This document shows, one piece after another, positions 51,741-61,418 of a DNA stretch of 64,000 nt. The translations under genes and the position numbers were made by a program. This stretch comes from Comamonas terrae. GTDB taxonomy: Bacteria > Pseudomonadota > Gammaproteobacteria > Burkholderiales > Burkholderiaceae_C. The DNA is taken from the NCBI RefSeq assembly GCF_001544075.1, contig NZ_BCNT01000003.1, positions 186,001 to 250,000 of the forward strand, in the 5' to 3' direction. The notes below the pieces were generated by a model, which saw only the letters and a list, made by a program, of their open reading frames with translations, searched no databases and was not told the DNA's origin. Every line of letters starts with the position of its first letter. Position 1 is the stretch's first letter.

Positions 51741-51775
51741 AAAAAAATCCCGTGGCATGGCACACGGGATTTTTT
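51741..51775. terminator. Bidirectional terminator
   Basis: Seven A residues, then ATCCCGTG paired with CACGGGAT around an 8-base loop, then six T residues. It separates the converging methyltransferase and S49 peptidase genes. Confidence 0.93.
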
Positions 51776-51828
51776 CATAGCATTCTTCGCTTGGCCTGCC
51801 TGGCCTGGAGGCACTTTCTGCAGGGAAT

Positions 51829-52872
51829 CTAGCGAATCTGCGGCATCAGATTGCGCATGGCCTGGACCGAACCTTCGCCCACGGCGGCACCAAAGCGCTT
51901 GGCCAGGCGCTCGGCCACGTTGTCGCGGCGCGTGTAGTCCACCACTTCCTCGGCCTTGACCACTTCGCGGGCGACATAGTCCACGCTGCCCAGCTTGTCC
52001 GCCAGCCCCAGCGCGATGGCCTGCTGGCCGGTCCAGAAAAGGCCGCTGAAAAGCTCGGGCGTCTCATGCAAACGGTCGCCGCGGCCTTTCTTGACCACGC
52101 CGATGAATTGCTCATGGATCTGGTCGAGCATCTGCTGCGCATATTCATGCTGCTTTGCAGACATGGGACTGAAAGGATCCAGGAAGCCCTTGTTCTCGCC
52201 GGCAGTCAGCAGGCGGCGTTCCACGCCTACCTTGTCCATCACGCCCGTGAAGCCGAAGCCGTCCATGAGCACGCCGATGCTGCCCACGATGCTGGCCTTG
52301 TCCACGAAGATCTCGTCGGCCGCCGATGCGATGTAGTAGGCGGCCGAAGCGCAGCTTTCCTCCACCACGGCATAAAGCGGCTTGTTGTACTTGGCCTTGA
52401 GGCGCACCATCTCGTCGTTGATGATGCCGGCCTGCACGGGACTGCCGCCAGGGGAGTTGATCAGCAGCACCACGGCGCGCGAACCCGAGTCCTCGAAGGC
52501 GCTGCGCATGGCCGCCACGATGAGCTCGGCGCTGGCATTGGAGCCCGAGGCGATCTCGCCCTTGATCTCCACCACCGCCGTGTGGGCGGAAGTGCTGGTG
52601 GTCGTGGTCGCATCCTTGAAAAAGATCAGCCACAGCGCCAGCAGGACCACGACGGACCACAGCAGGCGCCCCCAGAAGCGCCAGCGGCGCGCGGCGCGCT
52701 GCTCCTTGATGGTTGCGAACACCAGCTTTTCCAGCACCTCGCGCTCCCAGCCGGGATTGGCTGCCGAAGCAGCTGCAGGCGCGGGCGCCGCCGAGGCTTT
52801 GGACCACAGGTCCGCGCCCGGCGTCATCGAAGCGCCGGAGCCGTGGTCGTCCGGTGTGTTTGGAGCACTCAT
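51829..52872 (-). CDS. S49 family peptidase (SppA/SohB-like)
   Basis: This 347-residue inner-membrane peptidase probably degrades cleaved signal peptides or membrane protein fragments. A soluble N-terminal stretch precedes one membrane helix (LLWSVVVLLALWLIFF, 70-85). The catalytic dyad is Ser176 (ESCASAAYYIA) and Lys228 (GENKGFLDPFSP), with INSPGGSPVQAG as the oxyanion region. It starts one base after the Rieske gene stop, in the operon rluC-HAD-Rieske-S49. Confidence 0.95.
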   Translation of the reverse strand: MSAPNTPDDHGSGASMTPGADLWSKASAAPAPAAASAANPGWEREVLEKLVFATIKEQRAARRWRFWGRLLWSVVVLLALWLIFFKDATTTTSTSAHTAVVEIKGEIASGSNASAELIVAAMRSAFEDSGSRAVVLLINSPGGSPVQAGIINDEMVRLKAKYNKPLYAVVEESCASAAYYIASAADEIFVDKASIVGSIGVLMDGFGFTGVMDKVGVERRLLTAGENKGFLDPFSPMSAKQHEYAQQMLDQIHEQFIGVVKKGRGDRLHETPELFSGLFWTGQQAIALGLADKLGSVDYVAREVVKAEEVVDYTRRDNVAERLAKRFGAAVGEGSVQAMRNLMPQIR

Positions 52873-52873
52873 C

Positions 52874-53251
52874 TCAAAATTCCAAAGGTTTCAACTGGGG
52901 ACCAGTATGCCAGCGCACCATGCCGCCGCTCTCGCTGAGCGCGATTTTCACCAGGCCACCGCGACAGGGGCCGCCCACGCAGGCGCCCGAGTCCGGCGCA
53001 TAGGCTGCCCCATGGGTGGAGCACAGCAGCCAGTTTCCGCTGTCGTCGAAGAACTGCCCTTCCTGGTAGTCCATTTCCATGGGCACATGCGTGCAGCGGT
53101 TCAGGTAGGCGTGGGGCCGGCCTTCGAAGCGGATGGCAAAGGCCCGCGCCGCCTGCCCCGCATAGACCACATCGAAGCCATGGGCGCGCCCGCCCTCCAC
53201 CAGCGCGCTGCTGGGGCACAGCTCGACGGCTTCGCTGGTGAATTCAGGCAT
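52874..53251 (-). CDS. Rieske [2Fe-2S] domain protein
   Basis: This 125-residue single-domain Rieske protein has cluster ligands Cys53 and His55 (NRCTHVPME) and Cys77 and His80 (WLLCSTHGAAYAP). It resembles ferredoxins that accompany aromatic dioxygenases or NirD-like proteins, but no oxygenase is nearby. It is regularly found between the HAD phosphatase and S49 peptidase in Burkholderiales. The role is unknown. It is spaced only eight bases from the upstream gene and one base from the downstream gene. Confidence 0.93.
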   Translation of the reverse strand: MPEFTSEAVELCPSSALVEGGRAHGFDVVYAGQAARAFAIRFEGRPHAYLNRCTHVPMEMDYQEGQFFDDSGNWLLCSTHGAAYAPDSGACVGGPCRGGLVKIALSESGGMVRWHTGPQLKPLEF

Positions 53252-53259
53252 GACCAGAC

Positions 53260-53952
53260 TCAGGCATTTTCCAGCAGCCAGCGGTGCAGCTCGGCCACCG
53301 ATTCCGCAATGAACAGCGGTCCCAGCGCGCCGAACTGGTCCGGCGCATGCGCGCCATAGGACACGCCGACCGAAGCGCAGCCCGCGTTCACAGCCATCTG
53401 CAGATCGTGCGTGGTGTCGCCGATCATCAGCACGCGCTCGGGCTCGACGCCGAACTCGGCCATCAGCTCCTGCAGCATCAGCGGGCTGGGCTTGCCGGCC
53501 GTCTCGTCGGCCGTGCGCGAGCCGTCGAACATGCCGCGCAGCTGCTCGTCCTGGAATGCATGGTTGAGTCCCATGCGGCTCTTTCCGGTGGCCACCGCCA
53601 GCCAGTGGCCGCGCGTGCGCAGCTCCGTCAGCAAAGGCAGAATGCCCTTGAACAGGCAGATGTCGTTCTGGTGCTTGAAGAAGTGGTAGCGGTAGCGGTT
53701 GCCCAGCTCCGCATGCTTTTCCGGCGGCACGTCGGGGGCCGCATGCGCCAGCGCCGGCATCAGCGCCATGCCGATCACATACGAGGCCTGCTCGTCGCTG
53801 GGCACGGTGCCGCCGACATCGCGCACCGCCTCCTGGATGCTGCGCGTGATGATGGCCGTGGAATCGGCCACCGTTCCATCCCAGTCGAACGCGATCAAAT
53901 CGAAGCGGCGCGGTCGCTGGGCGCTATCTTTTTCCATAAAAAACAAACTCAT
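53260..53952 (-). CDS. HAD-family phosphatase (phosphoglycolate phosphatase-like)
   Basis: This 230-residue hydrolase has motif I FDWDGTVADS (nucleophile Asp, about residue 22), motif II VATGKSR, a motif III Lys in AGKPSP, and motif IV MIGDTTHDLQMA. A helical cap is inserted after motif I. The substrate is unknown; phosphoglycolate-type is only a family guess. ATG 53952 lies nine bases after the rluC stop; an in-frame ATG at 53937 would remove five residues. Confidence 0.92.
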   Translation of the reverse strand: MSLFFMEKDSAQRPRRFDLIAFDWDGTVADSTAIITRSIQEAVRDVGGTVPSDEQASYVIGMALMPALAHAAPDVPPEKHAELGNRYRYHFFKHQNDICLFKGILPLLTELRTRGHWLAVATGKSRMGLNHAFQDEQLRGMFDGSRTADETAGKPSPLMLQELMAEFGVEPERVLMIGDTTHDLQMAVNAGCASVGVSYGAHAPDQFGALGPLFIAESVAELHRWLLENA

Positions 53953-53960
53953 GCGGTCTT

Positions 53961-54965
53961 TCAGGCCACGAAATCGGCCAGCTCCGGCGGCAGCTCGGCC
54001 CGGAGCTCCAGGCGCTCGCCGCTGGCGGGATGCATGAACTGTAACCGCCACGCATGCAAAAACATGCGCTTGAGCCCCTGCTTTTGCACACGGCGGTTGA
54101 GATCGAAATCGCCGTATTTGTCGTCGCCCACGATGGGATGGCCCTGCGAGGACAGGTGCACGCGGATCTGGTGCGTGCGCCCGGTCTTGATCGTGACCTC
54201 CAGCAGGCTCATGGCCGGCAGGCCCTGCAGCGGGCGCGGTTCGATCAGCTTGCGCACCTTGACCAGCGTGATCGAGCGCATGCCCTCGGGGTCGTCGGCC
54301 GTGGTCACGCGCACGCGGCGCTCGCCGTCGGCCTGAAGATACTTGTGCAGCGGCAGGTCGATCACCTTCTTGTTGGCCGGCCAGGTGCCCTGGACCAGGG
54401 CCAGATAGGTCTTGCCGGTCTCGCGCTCGCGGAACTGGTCCTGCAGGTGGACCAGGGCCGAGCGCTTCTTGGCCACCAGCAGAATGCCCGAGGTCTCGCG
54501 GTCCAGCCGGTGCACGAGCTCGAGAAAGCGCGCCTCGGGACGGGCCTGGCGCAGCTGTTCGATCACGCCGAAGTTCACGCCCGAGCCGCCATGCACGGCC
54601 ACGCCCGCAGGCTTGTCGATGGCGATCATGGACTCGTCGTCGAGCAATGCGGGAAAGTCCTTGGCCGGCGCAGGGCGTTGCGCCTTCTCGGCCACTTTTT
54701 CGGAAATCCGCACGGGCGGCACGCGCACCATGTCGCCGGCCTGCACGCGCGTTTCCGCACTGGCGCGGCCCTTGTTGACGCGTACTTCGCCACTGCGGAT
54801 GATGCGGTAGACATGGGTCTTGGGCACGCCCTTTAGATGGCGCAGAAGAAAGTTGTCCAGACGCTGTCCCGCGGAATCGGCATCGACTTCGATCAGCCGC
54901 ACGGAAGCTGCGGCTGCATGCTGGGACCGGCTCGTTGCCGGTTTGCCCTCTATAATGTGTTTCAC
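53961..54965 (-). CDS. rluC: 23S rRNA pseudouridine(955/2504/2580) synthase
   Basis: RluC modifies three uridines in 23S rRNA. An S4 domain (RLDNFLLRHLKGVPKTHVYRI) precedes the catalytic Asp motif ELVHRLDRETSGILLVAKK, and TGRTHQIRVHLSSQGHPIVGD completes the core. The start is uncertain. GTG 54965 (334 aa) is preferred because the extension to ATG 55022 uses A/T-rich codons unlike the gene. The divergent rne promoter would lie inside the first codons. It is divergent from rne, as in many proteobacteria. Confidence 0.93.
   Translation of the reverse strand: MKHIIEGKPATSRSQHAAAASVRLIEVDADSAGQRLDNFLLRHLKGVPKTHVYRIIRSGEVRVNKGRASAETRVQAGDMVRVPPVRISEKVAEKAQRPAPAKDFPALLDDESMIAIDKPAGVAVHGGSGVNFGVIEQLRQARPEARFLELVHRLDRETSGILLVAKKRSALVHLQDQFRERETGKTYLALVQGTWPANKKVIDLPLHKYLQADGERRVRVTTADDPEGMRSITLVKVRKLIEPRPLQGLPAMSLLEVTIKTGRTHQIRVHLSSQGHPIVGDDKYGDFDLNRRVQKQGLKRMFLHAWRLQFMHPASGERLELRAELPPELADFVA
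54951..54956 (+). promoter_or_regulatory. rne: Candidate -10 element for rne
   Basis: A perfect TATAAT on the plus strand, about 610 bases upstream of rne. A good -35 is not visible at normal spacing, so it may depend on an activator. It overlaps the 5' end of rluC. Confidence 0.45.
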
Positions 54966-55569
54966 CTGTGCCGAGATAGTTGTAAGTGGTTGATTCGCAT
55001 GGAGTTTAGTCCAATCAGCCATTTCCCGCCGCACAGGCAGGTCGATGCCCGCCGGTTTTGCACACACAAATTGCAGTAAAGATGGACTGCAAAAGTCGGT
55101 GAAATGCTGGCAAAGGCTGACAAATCGAAACACTGATACGGAATCTCATCACCGGCAGTTGCAGCAGGCCTGGCGCCACCGACTGCCGGTAGTCAAAGCG
55201 AGCATGTGGATCTTCTGGACATGGATGATTGAACTGTGGAGCAGCGCGATGCTTGCTCCCGGAGTTCGTCGTGTCCAAAAGCGACCACCCACCTCCTTCG
55301 CACGTGCAAAAGCTCCGGGGGTGACGCCCTGGATCACGCGTTTGTCTGCACGTCCCCCCTCGCTCGTTCCCCGGCCTGTGCCCCTGCGACTGACTTGAGA
55401 CAAGCCAGTCGCACTGCAGCACCCCGCAGATTCCCTTCCGTTTCGACGCGTCCGTCTGGCATCTCGGCTCCCATGAGAGCCTGTCTTTGATTACCAGTCA
55501 AAGGCACGTCGGTCGACGGCATGAGCCCGCAGACCGGCGTGCCCCCAAAACGATTAGAGGAAATGCATC
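54966..55569 (+). other. rne: Long leader / intergenic region upstream of rne
   Basis: About 600 bases between rluC and rne with no credible gene. If the TATAAT at 54951 is used, most of it is rne 5' untranslated RNA. Hairpins include GGAGCA/TGCTCC (about 55,238-55,260) and a 9-bp stem TGTCTTTGA/TCAAAGGCA (55482-55506) ending about 60 bases before the ATG. In E. coli a long rne leader mediates RNase E autoregulation. By analogy this may do the same; no sequence homology is claimed. Confidence 0.5.
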
Positions 55570-58560
55570 ATGAAACGGATGCTGATTAACGCCACACAGT
55601 CCGAAGAACGCCGCCTGGCGATTGTGGACGGCCAGAAGCTGCTGGACTACGAGATCGAGATCGAGGGCCGCGAGCAGCGCAAGGGCAATATCTACAAGGC
55701 GGTCGTGACCCGCGTGGAGCCCTCCCTGGAAGCCTGCTTCGTGGACTACGGCGAGGACCGCCACGGCTTCCTGCCCTTCAAGGAAATCTCCAAGCAGTAC
55801 TTTGCCGAAGGCGTCTCCCCCAGCCAGGCCCGCATCAACGACGTGATCCGCGAAGGCCAGGAGCTGATCGTCCAGGTCGAGAAGGAAGAGCGCGGCAACA
55901 AGGGCGCAGCTCTGACCACCTTCATCTCGCTGGCCGGCCGCTACGTGGTGCTGATGCCCAACAATCCGCGCGGCGGCGGTGTCTCGCGCCGCATCGAGGG
56001 CGAGGACCGGGCCGAGCTCAAGGAGGCCATGGACCAGCTCGAATACCCCAAGGGCATGTCCATCATTGCGCGCACCGCCGGCATCGGCCGCACCGCGCCC
56101 GAGCTGCAGTGGGACCTGAACTACCTGCTCAAGCTGTGGAACGCCATCGACGGCGCCGCCAAGGGCGCCAAGGGCGCCTTCCTGATCTACCAGGAATCGA
56201 GCCTGGTGATCCGCGCCATCCGCGACTACTTCAACAGCGACATCGGCGACATCCTGATCGACACCGACGACATCTACGAGCAGGCGCAGCAATTCATGGC
56301 GCACGTCATGCCCGAGCACGCCGCCCGCGTCAAGCGCTACCGCGACGACGCGCCGCTGTTCAGCCGCTTCCAGATCGAGCACCAGATCGAGTCGGCCTAC
56401 TCGCGCACCGTGACTCTGCCTTCGGGCGGCGCCATCGTGATCGACCATACCGAGGCCCTGGTGTCGGTGGACGTGAACTCGGCCCGCGCCATCAAGGGCG
56501 GCGACATCGAGGAAACTGCGACCCGCACCAACCTGGAAGCCGCCGACGAAGTGGCACGCCAGATGCGCCTGCGCGACCTGGGCGGCCTGATCGTGATCGA
56601 CTTCATCGACATGGAGGAGAGCAAGAACCGCCGCGAAGTGGAAAACCGCTTGCGCGACGCGCTGCGCCAGGACCGCGCCCGCGTGCAGTTCGGCACCATC
56701 AGCAAGTTCGGCCTGATGGAGATGAGCCGACAGCGCCTCAAGCCCGCCCTCTCCGAAGGCGCGCACATCAACTGCCCGCGCTGCGGCGGCTCCGGCCACA
56801 TCCGCGACACGGAAAGCTCGGCGCTGCAGATCCTGCGCATCATCCAGGAAGAGTCCATGAAGGACAACACGGCCGCCGTGCACTGCCAGGTGCCCGTGGA
56901 GGTGGCGTCCTTCCTGCTCAACGAAAAGCGCAGCGAAATCACCAAGATCGAGCTCAAGCAGCGCGTCAACGTGATCATGGTGCCCAACAAGTCCATGGAC
57001 ACGCCGCACTACAAGCTCGAGCGCCTCAAGCATGACGATGCGCGCCTGGAATCCATGGAAGCCAGCTACAAGCTGGCCGAGGAAGCCGAGGACGTGACCA
57101 CCGTCACGCGCCGCTCGCAGGAACCCACCAACAAGCAGACGCCGGTGATCAAGGGCGTGCTGCCCGATGCTCCCGCGCCGGTGGCCGAGCCCCGTCCGCC
57201 GCGCCAGCCGCGACCCCAGGCCGGTGCGGCTGCGACCGCTCCTGCGGCCGCGCGCCCCGTGGTGCGCGAGCAGGGCTTCTTCGCCTGGCTCAAGAACCTG
57301 TTCGGCTTCGGCACGCCGGCACCCGTGGCCGCCCCGCAGCCCGTGGCGGAAACCCCGGCCCGTGAAAGCCGCGAAGGCCGCCGCGGCGACCGCAACGAAC
57401 GCTCCGATGGCCGCCGCCGCAACGGTGAACGCACTGGCGAGCGTGCGGAACGCGGCGAGCGCAGCAATGAACGCGGCGGCGAGCGCCAGGACCGCAACCG
57501 CCGCAACGGCGCCGGCCGCGACGCCGAGGTGCAACGTGGCGAACGCCCTGAACGCAGCGAGCGCAGCAATGAACGCAGCAGCGAGCGCAACGAGCGTGGC
57601 AACAACCGCCGTGGCAGTGAGCGTCGCGAGCGCGAGGACCGACGCGAACAGGTAGCCGAATCCGCGCTGAACACCGGCGAGGAGCTCAACCAGCAGGCCG
57701 GCGAAGGCCGCGGCGAACGCAGCCGCCAGGAACGCGGTGAAAACCGCCGTGAGCGCCAGCAGGACCGTCAGGAACGCCAACCGCGCTCCGCGGAGCAGCA
57801 GCCCACCCAGCAGCCGGCCGATGAAGCGGCCGTGAATGCGGGCAATGCACAGCCCGGCGACATTGCAGGCGAAGGCGAGCAGACCCGCGAGCCGCGCCAG
57901 CGCCGCTCGCGCGACCGCTACGGCCGCGACCGCCGCGACCGTGCCGAGCGCGGCGACCGCATCCCTCGCGACGCAGAGGCGCAGGCCGGCCTTGCGCCCG
58001 AGCAGGGCGAGCCGATCCCGCAGCCTGTAGCCGCCGTGGACGATACCGCCCAGGAGCAGCCGGCACGCCGCAGCTATTTCGACACGGCTTCGGCCCAGCC
58101 CATTGCCGTACCTGCGCAAGACGCCATCGAAGTGCAAGCACCCGCACTGGCCCCGGCCGCTACGGAGCAAGCTGCTGCTGCGGCGGCGGTGCCTGCCCAG
58201 GCTGCCGAGCCTGTCGTGGCGGCCGAACAGGCGCCCGCCCCGGCCGTGGAAGCCGTGGCCGAGCCGGCACCGACGCAGCCCGCTGCGCCTGCGGTCTACG
58301 CGCTGCCGATGGCCGAGCTGCAATCGCTGGCATCGGCCTCGGGCCTGCAGTGGATCAACTCCGATCCGGAAAAGGTCGCGGCCGTGCAAGCCGCCATCGC
58401 TGCCGAACCCAGGCCCGTGCACATTCCGCGCGAGCGTCCCCCGGCCATCGTGCTGGACGAAGGCCCGCTGATCCTGGTCGAGACCCGCAAGGACCTGAGC
58501 CATATGCCGCTGCCATTCGAGCAGGCGGCCGTCGCCAGCTCCATCGGCGCAGCCCGCTGA
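55570..58560 (+). CDS. rne: Ribonuclease E
   Basis: RNase E (996 aa) is the main mRNA-decay and rRNA-processing endonuclease. An S1 domain lies at about 36-120. The catalytic Asp301 ([13 protein letters not shown]) and Asp344 (VIDFIDME) and the zinc-link Cys402/Cys405 ([13 protein letters not shown]) are intact. The C-terminal half is disordered: an Arg/Glu/Asn/Gly-rich stretch with RNER/GERS-like repeats (about 595-800), then an Ala/Pro-rich linker and a conserved end ([17 protein letters not shown]). This half probably scaffolds RNA and degradosome partners. The rne leader is long and structured. Confidence 0.97.
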   Translation: MKRMLINATQSEERRLAIVDGQKLLDYEIEIEGREQRKGNIYKAVVTRVEPSLEACFVDYGEDRHGFLPFKEISKQYFAEGVSPSQARINDVIREGQELIVQVEKEERGNKGAALTTFISLAGRYVVLMPNNPRGGGVSRRIEGEDRAELKEAMDQLEYPKGMSIIARTAGIGRTAPELQWDLNYLLKLWNAIDGAAKGAKGAFLIYQESSLVIRAIRDYFNSDIGDILIDTDDIYEQAQQFMAHVMPEHAARVKRYRDDAPLFSRFQIEHQIESAYSRTVTLPSGGAIVIDHTEALVSVDVNSARAIKGGDIEETATRTNLEAADEVARQMRLRDLGGLIVIDFIDMEESKNRREVENRLRDALRQDRARVQFGTISKFGLMEMSRQRLKPALSEGAHINCPRCGGSGHIRDTESSALQILRIIQEESMKDNTAAVHCQVPVEVASFLLNEKRSEITKIELKQRVNVIMVPNKSMDTPHYKLERLKHDDARLESMEASYKLAEEAEDVTTVTRRSQEPTNKQTPVIKGVLPDAPAPVAEPRPPRQPRPQAGAAATAPAAARPVVREQGFFAWLKNLFGFGTPAPVAAPQPVAETPARESREGRRGDRNERSDGRRRNGERTGERAERGERSNERGGERQDRNRRNGAGRDAEVQRGERPERSERSNERSSERNERGNNRRGSERREREDRREQVAESALNTGEELNQQAGEGRGERSRQERGENRRERQQDRQERQPRSAEQQPTQQPADEAAVNAGNAQPGDIAGEGEQTREPRQRRSRDRYGRDRRDRAERGDRIPRDAEAQAGLAPEQGEPIPQPVAAVDDTAQEQPARRSYFDTASAQPIAVPAQDAIEVQAPALAPAATEQAAAAAAVPAQAAEPVVAAEQAPAPAVEAVAEPAPTQPAAPAVYALPMAELQSLASASGLQWINSDPEKVAAVQAAIAAEPRPVHIPRERPPAIVLDEGPLILVETRKDLSHMPLPFEQAAVASSIGAAR

Positions 58561-58634
58561 TTGCATGGACCGGTCGGGCGAAGCCTGCAAGGCATCGCTC
58601 GGCATGGACATGGCATAAAACGCCGCTGCCGCAC

Positions 58635-58690
58635 CGGGGCCAATGGCCTTGTCCGACCCCGGGCAAGGCCATTGGCCCCGTTTCTTTTCC
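58635..58690 (+). terminator. Intrinsic terminator after rne
   Basis: A perfect 17-bp stem (CGGGGCCAATGGCCTTG / CAAGGCCATTGGCCCCG) with a 12-base loop is followed by TTTCTTTTCC. It ends about 30 bases before yaaA. Confidence 0.95.
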
Positions 58691-58720
58691 CCCGAAACAT
58701 CAACGTCCACAGCCCCCGCC

Positions 58721-59506
58721 ATGCTGTTCCTGATCTCCCCCGCCAAGTCCCTGGACTATGAAACGCCGCTGCCCAAGGACCTGCCGCATACCCTGCCCGT
58801 CTTCAAGCAGCAGCCGCTGGAGCTGATCGAGGTTCTGCGCGGCAAGTCGCCGCAGGAGCTGTCCGAGCTCATGGGCATCAGCGACAAGCTGGCCGTGCTC
58901 AACGTGGCGCGTTACGAAGCCTTCAGCGCCCGCTTCACCGCCGGCAACGCGCGCCAGGCCGTGCTGGCCTTCAACGGCGACGTGTACGAAGGGCTGGATG
59001 CGCATTCGCTCAAGCCCCGCGAGCTGGACTGGGCCCAGGAGCATGTGGTGATCCTCAGCGGCCTGTACGGCGTGCTGCGCCCGCTGGACTGGCTGCAGCC
59101 CTACCGCCTGGAAATGGGCACCCGCCTGGCCACGGACAAGGGCAGCAATCTCTACCAGTTCTGGGGCTCGCAGATCGCCGACTACCTCAACGAACGCAGC
59201 GCGGCCCAGCCCGAGGCCGAGCGCGTGGTCGTCAACCTCGCCTCGCAGGAATACTTCAAGTCCGTGGACCTCAAGACGCTCAAGGCGCCCGTGGTCGAGT
59301 GCGTGTTCGAGGATTTCAAGGGCGGCCAGTACAAGATCATCAGCTTCTACGCCAAGCGTGCGCGCGGGCTGATGGTGCGCTGGGCCGTGCAGCACAAGGC
59401 CAGGCGCGTGGCCGATCTGCGCAAGTTCGATCTGGACGGCTATGCCTATGCCGCCACGGCATCCACGCCCGAGCGCCTGGTGTTCCGCCGCAAGGTGGCG
59501 GGCTGA
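58721..59506 (+). CDS. yaaA: Peroxide stress protein YaaA
   Basis: YaaA (261 aa) of the UPF0246/DUF328 family lowers intracellular iron damage during peroxide stress in E. coli and has a DNA-binding fold. The family motifs are LFLISPAKSLDYETPLP (2-18), NGDVYEGLDAHSL, ILSGLYGVLRPLDWLQPYRLEMGTR and ISFYAKRARGLMVRW. ATG 58721 is the conserved start; the open frame upstream crosses the rne terminator and is not coding. Confidence 0.96.
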   Translation: MLFLISPAKSLDYETPLPKDLPHTLPVFKQQPLELIEVLRGKSPQELSELMGISDKLAVLNVARYEAFSARFTAGNARQAVLAFNGDVYEGLDAHSLKPRELDWAQEHVVILSGLYGVLRPLDWLQPYRLEMGTRLATDKGSNLYQFWGSQIADYLNERSAAQPEAERVVVNLASQEYFKSVDLKTLKAPVVECVFEDFKGGQYKIISFYAKRARGLMVRWAVQHKARRVADLRKFDLDGYAYAATASTPERLVFRRKVAG

Positions 59507-59579
59507 TGCCCGAGAGGGTTCTGCCCGCAGAACACCCCCAGGTTTGAGTTTCCACGGCACGCGCACTAGCATCAAGGCC

Positions 59580-60476
59580 ATGAGCTCCACCACCAATGCC
59601 GCTTCCTCCGTTCCCGCCGGACTGACGCCCGAGCTGATGCAATGGGTGCAAAGCCAGAGCGCTGCGGGCGTGCCGCTGCCGGCCCTGCTGCAGTCCATGC
59701 GCGACGTGGGCTGGCGCGAGAACCTGGCGCGCCGTGCGCTGGGCCTGCCCGAGGAAGGCGAGCTGCCGCCGCCGTTCACGGCCGCGGCCCGGCCGCACGG
59801 CGCCACGGCCTCCCAGGCAGGCAGCGTGCCCGAGCCCGGCCTGCAAGGCGATCCCTGCTGCATACAGGTGGACGGCCACGAGGTCCATGTGCTCATGAGC
59901 CTGCACAACCCGCGCATCGTGGTCTTCGGCAATCTGCTCACGGCACAGGAGTGCGAGGCCATCATCGAGGCCGCGCGTCCGCGCATGCAGCGCTCGCTGA
60001 CGGTGGACAACTTGAGCGGCGGCGAAGCCGTCAACGACGACCGCACCAGCAACGGCATGTTCTTCCAGCGCGGCGAAAACGAGGTGGTGCGCCGGCTGGA
60101 GGAGCGCATCGCCCGATTGCTGAACTGGCCCGTGGAAAACGGCGAAGGCCTGCAGGTGCTGCACTACCGGCCCGGCGCCGAATACAAGCCCCACCATGAT
60201 TACTTCGCGCCCAACGAGCCGGGCACGCCCAGCATTCTCAAGCGCGGCGGCCAGCGCGTGGGCACCCTGGTCATGTACCTGAACGAGCCTGCGCGCGGCG
60301 GCGGCACCACCTTCCCCGAAGTGCCGCTGCAGGTCATGCCGCGCCGCGGCAATGCCGTGTTCTTCAGCTACGACCGGCCCGATCCCGCCACGCGCACCCT
60401 GCACGGCGGCGCCCCCGTGCTCGAAGGCGAGAAATGGATTGCCACCAAGTGGCTGCGCGAGCGCGAATTCAGATAA
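59580..60476 (+). CDS. 2OG-Fe(II) oxygenase, prolyl 4-hydroxylase-like
   Basis: This 298-residue protein has a C-terminal double-stranded beta-helix domain. The iron ligands His/Asp are in YKPHHDYF and the second His is in RTLHGGAPV; the 2-oxoglutarate Lys is in EGEKWIATKW. The N-terminal part (1-100) is helical and resembles a peptide-binding extension (QSMRDVGWRENLARRALG). It probably hydroxylates proline in a protein, but the substrate is unknown. The start ATG 59580 is the first good one after yaaA. Confidence 0.9.
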   Translation: MSSTTNAASSVPAGLTPELMQWVQSQSAAGVPLPALLQSMRDVGWRENLARRALGLPEEGELPPPFTAAARPHGATASQAGSVPEPGLQGDPCCIQVDGHEVHVLMSLHNPRIVVFGNLLTAQECEAIIEAARPRMQRSLTVDNLSGGEAVNDDRTSNGMFFQRGENEVVRRLEERIARLLNWPVENGEGLQVLHYRPGAEYKPHHDYFAPNEPGTPSILKRGGQRVGTLVMYLNEPARGGGTTFPEVPLQVMPRRGNAVFFSYDRPDPATRTLHGGAPVLEGEKWIATKWLREREFR

Positions 60477-60551
60477 AAAGCCAGTCCAACCCAATACAGT
60501 CCTGCGCTGGCAGCTACTTTTTTTGCCAGCCTTTTGTTGCCCCCGAATACC

Positions 60552-61397
60552 ATGAACACTCCTGAGCAATCCCAGCTGGGCAAGGCCTCGGCCTATGTCG
60601 ACCAGTACGACGCCACCCTGCTCTTCCCGCTGCCGCGCCTGGCCAAGCGCGAGGAAATCGGCGCCGGCGCCCGGCCGCCCTTCTTCGGCGCCGACCTCTG
60701 GACGGCCTTCGAGCTGTCCTGGCTCAACCTGCGCGGCAAGCCCCAGGTGGCGCTGGTGCACTTCACCATTCCCTGCGAGACGCCCAATCTCATCGAGAGC
60801 AAGTCCTTCAAGCTCTACCTGAACAGCTTCAACAACAGCCGCTTTGCCGATGCCGGCGAGGTGCAGGCGCGGCTGCGCACCGACCTGTCCGAAGCCGTGT
60901 GGCGCGGCAGCGAGCAAAAAGGCAGCGTGGGCGTGCAGCTGCTGGGGGTGGACCGCTTCGATCAGCAGCAGGTCCAGGAGCTCGACGGCCTGCTGCTGGA
61001 CCGCCTGGACGTCGAATGCACGCAATACACGCCTGCGCCCCAGCTGCTGCGGGCCGCCCAGGAGGAAACGCCGGTCACCGAGACCCTGGTCAGCCACCTC
61101 CTCAAGAGCAACTGCCTGGTCACGGGCCAGCCCGACTGGGGCAGCGTCCAGATCCGCTACAGCGGCGCGCCCATCGACCAGGAAGGCCTGTTGCAGTACC
61201 TGGTGAGCTTTCGCAACCACAACGAATTCCATGAGCAATGCGTGGAACGCATCTTCATGGACATCTGGACGCGCTGCCAGCCGATCAAGCTGGCCGTCTA
61301 TGCGCGCTACACCCGCCGCGGCGGGCTGGACATCAACCCCTACCGCACCAGCCATCCCGGCGCACTGCCGCCGAACGTGCGCACGGCACGCCAGTGA
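60552..61397 (+). CDS. queF: 7-cyano-7-deazaguanine reductase
   Basis: QueF (281 aa, long bimodular type) reduces preQ0 to preQ1 with NADPH in queuosine tRNA modification. The QueF motif [12 protein letters not shown] lies at 82-93. The catalytic Cys188 is in [13 protein letters not shown] with Asp195, and the substrate-recognition Glu lies in [15 protein letters not shown] 60552 ([11 protein letters not shown]) is chosen. A remnant of the AGCTGC palindrome (about 60,500-60,538) lies in front of it. Confidence 0.97.
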   Translation: MNTPEQSQLGKASAYVDQYDATLLFPLPRLAKREEIGAGARPPFFGADLWTAFELSWLNLRGKPQVALVHFTIPCETPNLIESKSFKLYLNSFNNSRFADAGEVQARLRTDLSEAVWRGSEQKGSVGVQLLGVDRFDQQQVQELDGLLLDRLDVECTQYTPAPQLLRAAQEETPVTETLVSHLLKSNCLVTGQPDWGSVQIRYSGAPIDQEGLLQYLVSFRNHNEFHEQCVERIFMDIWTRCQPIKLAVYARYTRRGGLDINPYRTSHPGALPPNVRTARQ

Positions 61398-61418
61398 TGG
61401 CCGCCGATGCCCATGTCC

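Noticed and set aside
55498-58746. A 1082-codon minus-strand open frame opposite rne
   Set aside because: It is fully antisense to the well-supported RNase E gene. Its Ala/Leu/Gly-rich translation shows no family motif.
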